Positions 44,572-53,398 of a stretch of DNA of 64,000 nucleotides are shown here, one piece after another. The notes beneath the pieces are model-generated. The model made no database searches. It was not told where the DNA came from and saw only the letters and a program-made list of their open reading frames with translations. The stretch comes from Flagellimonas aquimarina (GTDB lineage: Bacteria > Bacteroidota > Bacteroidia > Flavobacteriales > Flavobacteriaceae), in contig NZ_QGEG01000003.1 in assembly GCF_003149745.1 (NCBI RefSeq), positions 127,473 to 191,472 of the forward strand. Reading direction: 5' to 3'. How positions within the stretch are numbered: position 1 is the stretch's first letter; every line of letters starts with the position of its first letter. Position numbers and translations under genes: made by a program.

Positions 44572-45519
44572 TTAGAAATATCCTTGTTGTTTGCGTTTTT
44601 CCATGGCCGCTTCTGAACGTTTGTCATCGATTCGCGCTCCTCGTTCAGAAATTTTTGATTCTCGAATTTCCGAAACCACCTTTTCTATGGTATCCGCATA
44701 GGATTCCACAGCTGCTGTGCAAGACATATCCCCTACAGTTCTGAACCTTACCATACGTTCTTCAACTTTCTCATCTTCTGCCCTGAAGACCACATCATCT
44801 TCCGCAGACCAAATCAATCCATCTCTTAAAAAGATATTTCTAAGGTGTGCAAAATAGATAGATGGTATTTCAATATCTTCTTTTTGAATGTAACTCCATA
44901 CATCTAATTCTGTCCAGTTACTAATTGGAAATACCCTTACGTTTTGACCAATTTCAATCTCGCCATTCAACATATCGAACAACTCTGGACGCTGATTCTT
45001 TTCGTCCCATTGGCCAAAATCGTCACGGACAGAAAAAATGCGTTCTTTGGCTCTTGCCTTTTCCTCATCTCTTCTGGCGCCACCAATGCAAGCATCAAAT
45101 TTGAATTCCTCAATGGCGTCTAGCAAAGTTGTCGTTTGCAACATATTTCTACTAGCATATTTTCCAGTTTCCTCAATAACTTTACCTTGATCTATGGAAT
45201 CCTGCACATTGCGCACAATCAAATCCACCCCCAATTCTTCAACCAACCTATCTCTAAATTCTATTGTTTCTGGAAAGTTGTGTCCTGTATCTATATGCAT
45301 TAAAGGGAAAGGAATTTTGGCAGGCCAAAAAGCTTTTTGAGCCAGGCGCACCAAGGTTATGGAATCTTTTCCTCCTGAAAATAGAAGTACAGGATTTTCA
45401 AACTGTGCCGCTACCTCCCGGATAATGTAAATGGCCTCATGCTCCAATGCATTGGCATTTGGTCTATCCGCCAGTTGCAGTATTTCTGGGTCTTGTATTA
45501 CTTCTGTAAGTGTATTCAA
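44572..45519 (-). CDS. cysD: Sulfate adenylyltransferase subunit 2
   Basis: ATP pyrophosphatase-type subunit that forms APS with CysN. 315 residues. PP-loop SGGKDSITLVRLAQKAF near residue 50, MHIDTGHNFPET, and the C-terminal RFRTVGDMSCTAAVES and RGARIDDKRSEAAMEKRKQQGYF, all typical of CysD. The first 20 residues before HEAIYIIREVAAQFE are less conserved. Confidence 0.96.
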   Translation of the reverse strand: MNTLTEVIQDPEILQLADRPNANALEHEAIYIIREVAAQFENPVLLFSGGKDSITLVRLAQKAFWPAKIPFPLMHIDTGHNFPETIEFRDRLVEELGVDLIVRNVQDSIDQGKVIEETGKYASRNMLQTTTLLDAIEEFKFDACIGGARRDEEKARAKERIFSVRDDFGQWDEKNQRPELFDMLNGEIEIGQNVRVFPISNWTELDVWSYIQKEDIEIPSIYFAHLRNIFLRDGLIWSAEDDVVFRAEDEKVEERMVRFRTVGDMSCTAAVESYADTIEKVVSEIRESKISERGARIDDKRSEAAMEKRKQQGYF

Positions 45520-45572
45520 TGCTTTTCTATTTAAGGCCTCTGGATAAGTTTGAGGCTACATTTATTTAAAAT

Positions 45573-46196
45573 TTATGTATGCAATCCGCACTCCCGGTTT
45601 TCTAAAACTTTAGTGGGATCAAAATATTTATGTTCGTTTGGCAATTGATGATCTTTTAAGTAGGTATCCAATTGTGTGTCGCTCCAGTGATAAAATGGAC
45701 TTACCTTTAAAACCCCATCATTGCTTAAACTCAAAACGTCCAGGGAATCTCTATGGGCTGTCTGTCCTTTACGAAGATTTGTAAACCATACATCTGGCTT
45801 ATGTTCTTTCATTGCTCTTCTAAATGGTTCTAGCTTTACTTGTTCTGTAAACGTAGCATGCAAAGGGTTATCAATTTGTGGAATACCGATGACAGTATCT
45901 CGGTGAGCTGAGGTTTGTTTGGGAACATATAGTTTGATATTCAACCCTAAAAGCGAAATCAACTCCTCGGCATGCCTGTAAGTATTGGGTGTATTATATC
46001 CGGTATCACACCAGATAATGGGAATATCTGCCGAAACATCTGTAACAGCATGAAGAATTGCAACTTCGTACGGACGAAAATTGGTGGTGACAAGCGGTTT
46101 AGTGCTATTACTTAAAGCCCAAGAAATAATCTCTTGAGGAGCTATACCTCTAAACTGGCGGTTTAAGCTTTCTATTTCCTCTTTTAAGAATGCCAT
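45573..46196 (-). CDS. cysH: PAPS (or APS) reductase CysH family
   Basis: Reduces activated sulfate to sulfite with thioredoxin or glutaredoxin. 207 residues. PP-loop-like N-terminal region (PLVTTNFRPYEVAIL), IIWCDTGYNTPNTYRHAEEL, and the catalytic C-terminal NRECGLHT. It lacks the four cysteines of [4Fe-4S] APS reductases, so the sequence type is the PAPS-using enzyme. Yet no cysC kinase is in the window, so PAPS would have to be made by a kinase elsewhere. Follows DUF2061 by 12 bases. Confidence 0.9.
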   Translation of the reverse strand: MAFLKEEIESLNRQFRGIAPQEIISWALSNSTKPLVTTNFRPYEVAILHAVTDVSADIPIIWCDTGYNTPNTYRHAEELISLLGLNIKLYVPKQTSAHRDTVIGIPQIDNPLHATFTEQVKLEPFRRAMKEHKPDVWFTNLRKGQTAHRDSLDVLSLSNDGVLKVSPFYHWSDTQLDTYLKDHQLPNEHKYFDPTKVLENRECGLHT

Positions 46197-46208
46197 ATCT
46201 TCAATTGT

Positions 46209-46472
46209 TTATTTGCCCCAATTAATGCTGTTCCAAATTCTTTCGTGAAAAAAATACAGCACCATTTTAGTAACCAGTTCTACCATGCCTATTGAAAACG
46301 CCAAGGACAAAGTTCCTGTAACCACCCACGAAATAAGTATGGTGTCCAGGGTTCCTATAATTCTCCAACTGACCGATTTTGCTATGCTTCTTTTGGGTTT
46401 TTCAGAAGTTTTATCTTTTGAAAAAGTATCTCTATTTCCGCTATTGTTTATTATTAACTGATCTGCTATCAT
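46209..46472 (-). CDS. DUF2061 membrane protein
   Basis: 87 residues from ATG 46472; a TTG two codons earlier is less likely. A charged cytoplasmic N-terminus (NNSGNRDTFSKDKTSEKPKR) precedes the DUF2061 domain with SIAKSVSWRIIGTLDTILISW, two hydrophobic helices (about 40-55 and 60-75) and the end FFHERIWNSINWG. DUF2061 genes are often beside sulfate activation genes; here it is the first gene of the operon. Function unknown; roles in sulfate uptake or anchoring the activation enzymes are possible but unproven. Confidence 0.85.
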   Translation of the reverse strand: MIADQLIINNSGNRDTFSKDKTSEKPKRSIAKSVSWRIIGTLDTILISWVVTGTLSLAFSIGMVELVTKMVLYFFHERIWNSINWGK

Positions 46473-46486
46473 GTTCAATAATTATA

Positions 46487-46518
46487 ATCCTATAGATTTA
46501 ATAGGATAATCAAAAATA
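46487..46518 (-). promoter_or_regulatory. Promoter and Rrf2-type operator 1 of the sulfate operon
   Basis: The -7 element TATTTTTG (46511-46518) fits the consensus. ATCCTAT-AGATTTA-ATAGGAT (46487-46507) is a perfect inverted repeat with 7-bp arms and 7-base spacer that would cover the transcription start. Rrf2 proteins of the CymR/IscR group recognise this kind of CCTAT/ATAGG repeat. Confidence 0.65.
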
Positions 46519-46565
46519 GAATTATTTGCTTAGTAAATCGTTAAAAGGATAATAAAATTACATTT

Positions 46566-46586
46566 ACCCTATGGTTTTTATAGATT
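46566..46586 (-). promoter_or_regulatory. Rrf2-type operator 2 (weaker)
   Basis: ACCCTAT-GGTTTTT-ATAGATT keeps the 7-7-7 spacing of operator 1 with 6/7 and 5/7 matches in the arms, centred 79 bases from it. Could be an upstream binding site. Confidence 0.4.
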
Positions 46587-46654
46587 ACAACAATTATGAC
46601 ATGAATTTTTATAAATTTTCTGACCAAAACCTAAAAAAATTGAAGAATGTTGAT

Positions 46655-47065
46655 TTAGGAAATTAAATCTTCCAAAGTGTTGTTTCTATATACTTCTAGA
46701 GCGCTATCCCTTACTTGAAGCATTAGCTTGTTTACCGAGCATTTGTTCTCATCTGGGCAGTCATCACACTTTTCATAGAAGTTGAGACTTACGCAGGGAA
46801 TCATGGCAATAGGTCCTTCCAATACCCTCATTACAGAGGTCATTAAAATATCTTTGGGTTCCTTGATCAGGTAATACCCTCCACCCTTTCCTTTTTTGGA
46901 ACCTAGAAATCCATTTCTTCTAAGGGTGAGTAAAATACTTTCCAAAAACTTTTGAGAAATGTTTTCATGCTTGGCTATTTCCGCAATTTGAACGGGTACC
47001 TTACTATCTACTGAGGCCAGATATGTAAGGGCTTTTAAACCATATTTTGTCTTCTTGGAGAGCAT
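46655..47065 (-). CDS. Rrf2 family transcriptional regulator
   Basis: 136 residues from ATG 47065 (MLSKKTKYGLKALTYLAS), the classical Rrf2 N-terminus; an upstream start would add 13 unconserved residues. The winged helix has IAEIAKHENISQKFLESILLTLRRNGFL and wing SKKGKGGGYYL. Cysteines C91, C100, C103 and C109 form a cluster in EKCDDCPDENKC, able to bind iron-sulfur or sense thiols. It lies between the methionine unit and the sulfate operon; the inverted repeats at the sulfate promoter are the obvious target. Co-transcribed with metB-like gene (60 bases upstream). Confidence 0.92.
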   Translation of the reverse strand: MLSKKTKYGLKALTYLASVDSKVPVQIAEIAKHENISQKFLESILLTLRRNGFLGSKKGKGGGYYLIKEPKDILMTSVMRVLEGPIAMIPCVSLNFYEKCDDCPDENKCSVNKLMLQVRDSALEVYRNNTLEDLIS

Positions 47066-47125
47066 ATTACGAATATAGGGAAAATTAACAATTGGCTTTC
47101 CCAATATAAAGACAGTTTTGCCCTT

Positions 47126-48295
47126 CTAGCCCAGTGCTTGTTCAATATCTGCGATAATATCTTCAATATGCTCTAAACCAACAGAAACACGCACCATACC
47201 ATCGGAGATACCAACAGATTCTCGTTCTTCTTTGGTCAATTTGCTATGGGTTGTTGATGCTGGATGCGTTACAATACTTCTAGAATCACCTAAATTGGCA
47301 GAAAGTGATAACAGTTTTACTGCATCAAAGAATTTTTTACCCTCTTCTACACCTCCTTTTACTTCAAAAGCTACCACACATCCTCCTGCTTTCATTTGTT
47401 TTTTGGCTATTTCGTACTTGGGATGCGATTTAAGAAATGGATATTTTACCCAATCTATTTTTTTATGGCCCTCCAAATATGTGGCCAATTGCAATGCATT
47501 AGAGCAGTGTCTATCCACTCTTAATGCCAGAGTTTCCAGACTTTTGGACAGCACCCATGCATTAAATGGGGAAAGTGACGGTCCTGTAATGCGAGAAAAA
47601 CGATAAATCTTGTCTATGAGCTCACCGTTCCCAACTGTTATTCCCGCTAAAACCCTTCCTTGGCCATCCATTAGCTTTGTCCCAGAATGGATTACCAAAT
47701 CCGCTCCAAACTTAATAGGTTGTTGTAAATAGGGAGAAGCAAAACAATTATCAATGATGAATATGAGACCATGTTTTTTGGCAATATTTCCTAAAACCTC
47801 TAAATCCAAGATATCAACACCTGGATTCGTGGGCGATTCCGCATATACAATTTTGGTGTTGGGAGTGATTAGTTCTTCAACGGCTTCTAAGTTGTTAATG
47901 TCAAAATAACTTGTCCCGATATTCCATTTAGGAAAAAACTGAGTGAAAAGTGTATGCGTGGAACCAAAAATACTTTTGGAAGAAACAATATGATCCCCTG
48001 TTTCCAATAAAGCAGCAAATGTAGAAAAAACAGCCGCCATACCTGAAGCAAAAGCAAAACCATTCTCCGCACCTTCCATCTTGCATACCTTATCTATAAA
48101 TTCCGAAGAATTGGGATTGGAATATCTTGAATAGATATTGTGCTCTTTCTCCTCTGCAAAAGAAGCCCTCATGTCCTCTGCATCTTCAAAAACAAAACTG
48201 GATGTGAGATACATTGGAGTAGAATGCTCTAAAAATTGCGTGCGCTCCAATTGTGTTCTTATCGCTTCTGTTTCAAATTTTCTTTCGTTCTTCAT
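47126..48295 (-). CDS. Cys/Met metabolism PLP enzyme (trans-sulfuration or sulfhydrylase type)
   Basis: 389 residues, gamma-family PLP enzyme. EDAEDMRASFAEEKEHNIYSRYSNPN near the start, GMAAVFSTFAALLETGDHI, AESPTNPGVDILDLE, and the PLP lysine in LVIHSGTKLMDGQGRVLAG. The likely activity is O-acyl-homoserine sulfhydrylase or cystathionine gamma-synthase; the sequence alone does not separate them. Start ATG overlaps the stop of the fused MetX-ThrA gene (TAATG), so translation is coupled. Confidence 0.88.
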   Translation of the reverse strand: MKNERKFETEAIRTQLERTQFLEHSTPMYLTSSFVFEDAEDMRASFAEEKEHNIYSRYSNPNSSEFIDKVCKMEGAENGFAFASGMAAVFSTFAALLETGDHIVSSKSIFGSTHTLFTQFFPKWNIGTSYFDINNLEAVEELITPNTKIVYAESPTNPGVDILDLEVLGNIAKKHGLIFIIDNCFASPYLQQPIKFGADLVIHSGTKLMDGQGRVLAGITVGNGELIDKIYRFSRITGPSLSPFNAWVLSKSLETLALRVDRHCSNALQLATYLEGHKKIDWVKYPFLKSHPKYEIAKKQMKAGGCVVAFEVKGGVEEGKKFFDAVKLLSLSANLGDSRSIVTHPASTTHSKLTKEERESVGISDGMVRVSVGLEHIEDIIADIEQALG

Positions 48296-51200
48296 TATAT
48301 TTTTTCTGCTATTCTTAAGATATCTCCAAAAACCCCTCTTGCGGTAACGGCCGCACCGGCACCCGCTCCTTGAATCACTAAAGGATTCTCTCCATATGAT
48401 TCCGTATAAATCTCAATAATTGAATCTGAGCCTTTAACTTGTCCTAAAGCGCTTTCCTTTGGAACGGACACCAGTTTTGCCTCTAAAATCCCTTTATCCT
48501 GCTGCAAATCACCATATAAGTCACCAACATATCGCAATACAAACCCGTCCTTTTGATTTTTTTTGATTTGAGCAAACCTTTCATCCATCTCTGATATAAC
48601 ATCTATGAACTCATTAAAATTTAAAGCCTGCAAATCTTTTGGAATCAAATTATCTATTTCAATGTCTGTTAACTCATTTTGTAGGTCCAATTCCCGTGCT
48701 AAAATCAATAATTTTCTGCCTACATCATTCCCAGAAAGGTCCTCACGCGGGTCCGGCTCGGTATAACCTTTGTCCATTGCCTCCTTAACAATGGTTGAAA
48801 ATGTTGCTTCTTTTTCTGAAAACGTATTGAATATATAACTCAATGAACCCGAGAAAACACCTTTTATACGGGTGATGTTCTCTCCTGAAAGGTGTAGTAA
48901 TTTAATGGTATCTATAAGCGGTAAACCAGCACCAACATTGGTTTCGTACAAATATTGCTTTTGATTCTTTTCAAGATGGCCCCGAATTGATCTGTAATTG
49001 TCAAAATCCAAGGTGTTGGCAATTTTGTTGGATGAAACCAAATCAAATCCATTTGAAATGAAAAGTTCATAATTGGACACAAATACCTCACTGGCAGTGT
49101 TATCCACAGCTATCAAATTCTCCAAATGGTTTGCTCTAGCAAAGGATATGACATCATCCATTTGGTATGGTTTTCCCTTTGTATCCAAATCCTTTTTCCA
49201 ACCTTTTCTTATCCCACTTGCATTCAGCAATACTTTCTTTGAATTTGAGACTGCAAATATCCTAAGGTCTATTCCTTTTCGTTCTTCAATGCTTTTGTCA
49301 GAATCTAAAATCTGGTCTATCAACGTCCCTCCAACATTACCATGCCCAAAAATGGCAAGATTGATTTTCTTCGCAATTCCGAATATTTGTCCGTGAACTA
49401 CGTTTATCGCCTTGTGTAAGTCCATTTTTTTGACCACCAGGCTCACATTCTTACCTGAAACCGTATTATTGAATAGCAAAGGGGTAATTTGGTTTTTTAC
49501 CAGGGCATTGAATGGTTTATGAAAAGTGCTCAAATCCATACCCACAATTGAAATTACCGATACGTCTTCCATTACGGTAATCTGGTTGATATCATAAGAA
49601 CTGTAGTCCGTTTCAAACTCCAAATCCAATACCTTTTTTGCCCTTTGCGCTTTTCTGGATTCCACGACCAAACCAATGCCACGTTCAGAAGAACCTTGGG
49701 AGATTATCCCAACATTAATATTGTTCTGTCCAAGGGCCTTAAAAATACGGGCGTCAATTCCAACTTTACCCAAAAGTCCTCTCCCTTCAAGGTTAACTAA
49801 CGCAACATCTTCTATTACGGATAAAGATTTTATGCCCCCATTGTCAGTTTTTGGGCCAATAAGCGTTCCTTTATTATCACCATTGAATGTATTAAGAATA
49901 CGTAAGGGGATGTTTTTCTCAATCAATGGGATAATGGTCTTGGCATGCAGAATATTTGCGCCAAAATTTGCCAGTTCGTTGGCCTCAGCATAGGAAATAA
50001 CATCTATTAACTTGGCATCTGTAACTAAATCTGGGTTTGCCGTAAAAATACCATCAACATGTGTATAGTTAACCAATTCTTTAGCGTCTAGAAAATTAGC
50101 CAACAGTGCCGCCGAATAGTTACTGCCATTTCTTCCTAGAGTCGTGGTCTCCCCTGCTCTATTTGAGGCAATAAACCCAGTTATAATTGGCACAACATCT
50201 GAATCTAACTCCTTAAAACAACGAATTACATTTTCTTTTGAAATAGCTTCGTCAACCTCAGCATTGTTAAAAGTATCATCTGTTTTAATCAACACTCTAG
50301 AATCAATAAGTTGTGCTTTTATTCCAGATTCCACCAATAACGAGCTTACAACTTTTCCTGAGAGCAATTCACCAAAGGACAGTAATTCATCCTTGGTCTT
50401 TAAACTATAATCACCTGTAAGCGACACGCCTTTTAATAACTTTTCTATTTGCTGAAGCTCATCTTCTATATCCGTATTGGGAAAATCGTTCTTTTGATAA
50501 TTAGAAAAAAAAGTCAAATCTTCACTGAAATCCTTTCCTTTAGCTGCTTTTTTGAGCATGGATTCCAATTGATCCGTTGCTTTGTCCCTAGCTGAAAGTA
50601 CCACCGCAAAATTTTCTCTCTCCTTTGCTCTTTTTGAAATGATGTCAAGAACATTTTCAATCCCTTCTCCGTTGGCCAAAGACTTACCACCAAACTTTAA
50701 AACCTTTATGCGGTCGGTTTTTCCATTTTTTTGAAAAACAGGTTCCAGAAGATTTTCCAATTGTTCAAACTCAATCAAAAAAGCATCATGCCCATGCAAG
50801 GATTGCACCTCACCATAAGTTACATTTGCATTGGCCTGCGCCAAATGCCTAAATGTTTCCTTATTTTCCTCCGCTGTGAAAAACAAATCTGAATTGACAC
50901 CGATAATATGAATCTTCGTTTCGCTTTGCTCAATCAAGTTAAAGGCGTTTTCCCCATTTCTGGTGATATCAATGGTCTTTAACAGCTGATTCATCAGTTT
51001 GTATGCTGAAAGTTGAAAGCGTTCCTGTAGTTTTTTGCCATGATGCATCAACCAACTCTCTACATTGAAAACTTGAAGTTCTTCATTGGTGCTCCGCTTA
51101 AAGCGTTCCTTAAAAGATTCAGGGGTACGATAACATAGCATAGCGTGCATGCGAGCATCATGGACGGGTTGTTTAGAATTGATTAAAAATTGCTCCTGAA

Positions 51201-51681
51201 TTTGGCAATTTGCTATCAACCAATCTGTAGATTTCCAATCAGAGGCCACTGGGATTAAATGCTCTGTGATTTTTGGGTTCATGGCGGTCATTTCCCAAGC
51301 AATGCCCCCACCTAAAGACCCTCCAATAATAGCATACAACTGTTCAATTTTCAATTGCTCCAGTCCTAAAAGAAAAATTTGCGCAACATCTCCAGCAACA
51401 AAGTCCTTATAGTTATCAATAACAAAACCATCATATCCGTTACCTGGAATATTGAAAGCCAAAATGGTATAGAAATCTGTATTTATGCATTTGTCCTTAC
51501 CAATTAAATCTGACCACCACCCCTCTTCACCGGTAACATATGAGTTTCCTGTAAGTGCATGATTTACCAAAACAACGGGAGCGGAATACAATTCCTGTCC
51601 AAAAACTTGATAGGACAACTTCAAATTTTGAACAACTCCGTTTAAGGTGGTGTAGTTTTGTATATTGATATGCTTCAGCAT
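48295..51681 (-). CDS. thrA: Triple fusion: homoserine O-acetyltransferase-like, aspartate kinase, homoserine dehydrogenase
   Basis: 1128 residues. N-terminal alpha/beta hydrolase of the MetX type (about 1-320): nucleophile S122 in GGSLGGG, D265 in GVNSDLFF, H298 in LHGHDAF, all present. Aspartate kinase (about 325-620) starts KVLKFGGKSLANG. Two ACT domains (about 625-765) precede a homoserine dehydrogenase (about 772-1128) with FGHGNVGGTL and the later ADYTEPDPREDLSGNDVGRK-like region. One chain thus carries first, third and the committing step toward methionine. It lies between metY and the second PLP enzyme. The symbol reflects the AK-HSD part only. Confidence 0.93.
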   Translation of the reverse strand: MLKHINIQNYTTLNGVVQNLKLSYQVFGQELYSAPVVLVNHALTGNSYVTGEEGWWSDLIGKDKCINTDFYTILAFNIPGNGYDGFVIDNYKDFVAGDVAQIFLLGLEQLKIEQLYAIIGGSLGGGIAWEMTAMNPKITEHLIPVASDWKSTDWLIANCQIQEQFLINSKQPVHDARMHAMLCYRTPESFKERFKRSTNEELQVFNVESWLMHHGKKLQERFQLSAYKLMNQLLKTIDITRNGENAFNLIEQSETKIHIIGVNSDLFFTAEENKETFRHLAQANANVTYGEVQSLHGHDAFLIEFEQLENLLEPVFQKNGKTDRIKVLKFGGKSLANGEGIENVLDIISKRAKERENFAVVLSARDKATDQLESMLKKAAKGKDFSEDLTFFSNYQKNDFPNTDIEDELQQIEKLLKGVSLTGDYSLKTKDELLSFGELLSGKVVSSLLVESGIKAQLIDSRVLIKTDDTFNNAEVDEAISKENVIRCFKELDSDVVPIITGFIASNRAGETTTLGRNGSNYSAALLANFLDAKELVNYTHVDGIFTANPDLVTDAKLIDVISYAEANELANFGANILHAKTIIPLIEKNIPLRILNTFNGDNKGTLIGPKTDNGGIKSLSVIEDVALVNLEGRGLLGKVGIDARIFKALGQNNINVGIISQGSSERGIGLVVESRKAQRAKKVLDLEFETDYSSYDINQITVMEDVSVISIVGMDLSTFHKPFNALVKNQITPLLFNNTVSGKNVSLVVKKMDLHKAINVVHGQIFGIAKKINLAIFGHGNVGGTLIDQILDSDKSIEERKGIDLRIFAVSNSKKVLLNASGIRKGWKKDLDTKGKPYQMDDVISFARANHLENLIAVDNTASEVFVSNYELFISNGFDLVSSNKIANTLDFDNYRSIRGHLEKNQKQYLYETNVGAGLPLIDTIKLLHLSGENITRIKGVFSGSLSYIFNTFSEKEATFSTIVKEAMDKGYTEPDPREDLSGNDVGRKLLILARELDLQNELTDIEIDNLIPKDLQALNFNEFIDVISEMDERFAQIKKNQKDGFVLRYVGDLYGDLQQDKGILEAKLVSVPKESALGQVKGSDSIIEIYTESYGENPLVIQGAGAGAAVTARGVFGDILRIAEKI

Positions 51682-51697
51682 GGAATGATTTTGTCTA

Positions 51698-52990
51698 TTA
51701 CGCCAAAACGGACTTATCTATTGTAGAAAATGCATGTTCTAAATCGGCCTTCAAATCTGATAAATCCTCAAGTCCAACAGACAACCTGATCAGGTCCTTT
51801 GTTACACCTGTAGATTCTTGCGCTGCGTCATCCAACTGCTGATGCGTTGTACTTGCTGGATGAATTATCAATGATTTTGAATCGCCAATATTGGCCAACA
51901 ATGAAAAGAGTTTAGTGTTATCAGCTATTTTCTTTGCTGACTCAAAACCACCTTTTACACCGAATGTTACAATCCCACTTTGACCTTTTGACAAATACGC
52001 ATCCGCTTGCACCTTATATTTACTTGTTTTAAGTCCAGGATAGTTGACCCAGGCAACTTCACTCCTATTCTCTAACCATTCTGCCAAGGCCAATGCATTT
52101 TCGCTATGCTTTTTCATGCGGACTTCCAGGGTTTCAAGCCCCTGAAGAATTTGCCAGGAGTTAAAAGGACTTGGAGCTCCACCAAAATCACGAAGTCCTT
52201 CTATCCTAACTTTTGCAATAAAAGCCGCTGGACCTAATGCCTCATGATATACCAAGCCATGGTATCCAGGGGAAGGCTCTGTAAATTCAGGGAATTTACC
52301 ACTGCCATAATCAAAAGTACCTGCATCTATGATAATTCCACCTAGAGAGGTTCCATTACCATTTATATATTTTGTTAGCGAATGAATCACAATATTTGCC
52401 CCATATTCAATAGGATTTAGCAATGCTGGAGTAGCTACGGTGTTATCCACTATAAAAGGAACTTTTGCAGTTTTTGCTTCTGATGAAATTGCCTTTAAAT
52501 CCAAAACATCCAACTTTGGATTTCCCAACGATTCTACAAAAAACGCTCTCGTATTTTCCTGTACTGCCTTACCAAAATCTGCAGGATCGGTAGGGTCTAC
52601 AAAGGTGGTGGTAATACCTAGTCTGGGTAAAGTGTTAGCCAAAAGATTGTACGTGCCTCCATATAAGCTATTGGATGCCACAATATGATCTCCCGTTTTT
52701 AACAAAACCAAAAGTGCAGTTGAGATGGCGGCTGTACCAGATGCTGTAGCAACTGCAGCTATTCCGCCTTCCAGCGCTGCCAAACGCTGTTCCAACACAT
52801 CATTTGTTGGGTTGTTAAGCCGTGTGTAGATAAAGCCTGGTTCTGCCAAAGAAAATAAGTTAGCCGCATGGTCTGCATTATTAAAGACATAGGCCGTACT
52901 TTGATAAAGAGGAACTGCTCTTGTGCCTCCGTTAGCTTTTACATCATGTCCTGCATGAAGGGCGTTGGTTGAAAATTTTTGATCACTCAT
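51698..52990 (-). CDS. metY: O-acetylhomoserine sulfhydrylase
   Basis: Forms homocysteine from O-acetylhomoserine and sulfide, linking the sulfate operon to methionine. 430 residues, long gamma-family form typical of MetY. ALHAGHDVKANGGTRAVPLYQSTAY at the start, GTAAISTALLVLLKTGDHI, and the PLP lysine in IVIHSLTKYINGNGTSLGG. First gene of the unit, with a SAM-I riboswitch 122 bases before its start. The fused MetX domain downstream would supply its acetylated substrate. Confidence 0.93.
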   Translation of the reverse strand: MSDQKFSTNALHAGHDVKANGGTRAVPLYQSTAYVFNNADHAANLFSLAEPGFIYTRLNNPTNDVLEQRLAALEGGIAAVATASGTAAISTALLVLLKTGDHIVASNSLYGGTYNLLANTLPRLGITTTFVDPTDPADFGKAVQENTRAFFVESLGNPKLDVLDLKAISSEAKTAKVPFIVDNTVATPALLNPIEYGANIVIHSLTKYINGNGTSLGGIIIDAGTFDYGSGKFPEFTEPSPGYHGLVYHEALGPAAFIAKVRIEGLRDFGGAPSPFNSWQILQGLETLEVRMKKHSENALALAEWLENRSEVAWVNYPGLKTSKYKVQADAYLSKGQSGIVTFGVKGGFESAKKIADNTKLFSLLANIGDSKSLIIHPASTTHQQLDDAAQESTGVTKDLIRLSVGLEDLSDLKADLEHAFSTIDKSVLA

Positions 52991-53020
52991 GATTTCAGTT
53001 TTTTAAATTATTAGAATCGA

Positions 53021-53063
53021 TAAAATAAAAAGCCAAACCCTACTCAATCCATAGATTGATAGG
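53021..53063 (-). terminator. Terminator-like hairpin between SAM-I and metY
   Basis: In the minus reading CCTATCAATC-TATG-GATTGAGTAGG pairs over 10 bp with one bulged G and is followed by GTTTGGCTTTTTATTTT. It is a candidate expression platform for the riboswitch. The same stretch partly resembles the Rrf2-type repeat, so an operator is an alternative. Confidence 0.5.
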
Positions 53064-53111
53064 ATAAATCAAAAAGTTATAAGAAAATGAAATCGAAGTG
53101 AATCGATGACT

Positions 53112-53219
53112 GTTATCTATTCCCAATACAATGGGATAGAATTTAGCACCTTCTTGACATTGGAAGTCAAGGGTTGCTAAGGCTTCATAGGGTCTATTCC
53201 CTCCACCTTTCTTGATAAC
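53112..53219 (-). promoter_or_regulatory. SAM-I (S box) riboswitch upstream of metY
   Basis: P1 is GUUAUC with GAUAAC 108 nt later (minus reading). Between them AAGAAAGGTGGAGGGA, ACCCTATGAAGCCTTAGC, a P3 hairpin (CTTGAC ... GTCAAG), AGAAGGTGCTAAATTC and a P4 hairpin (TATCCCATTG ... TGGGAATA) appear in order. Nearly the same core as the copy before metH. The 408-base gap 52991-53398 holds this switch, its platform and the promoters. Confidence 0.93.
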
Positions 53220-53249
53220 TATTCAATACGTGTTTGAACTTAATTGGAA

Positions 53250-53257
53250 CAAATATA
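53250..53257 (-). promoter_or_regulatory. -7 promoter element of the metY unit
   Basis: TATATTTG, exact TAnnTTTG match, 31 bases before the SAM-I aptamer. Confidence 0.55.
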
Positions 53258-53398
53258 AAGGCAGAATCTTTTAAAATCCTAATCTTTTATGAAAAATTAA
53301 TGTCAACGAGAAATCTAAAACTTGTATTTTGGAGTTGTTGCAAATAGAAATACGGCTCGCAGCAACTATAACCAATTGTTTAGATACGATTCTAAAGT

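Noticed and set aside
46597..46654. Possible terminator after the Rrf2 gene
   Set aside because: No stem longer than a few base pairs with a T-run could be found, so transcripts may read into the sulfate operon.
53341..53398. GC-richer patch before the epoxide hydrolase-like gene resembling an integron attC or cassette border
   Set aside because: No matching partner after the gene and no repeats elsewhere in the window; too weak to call.
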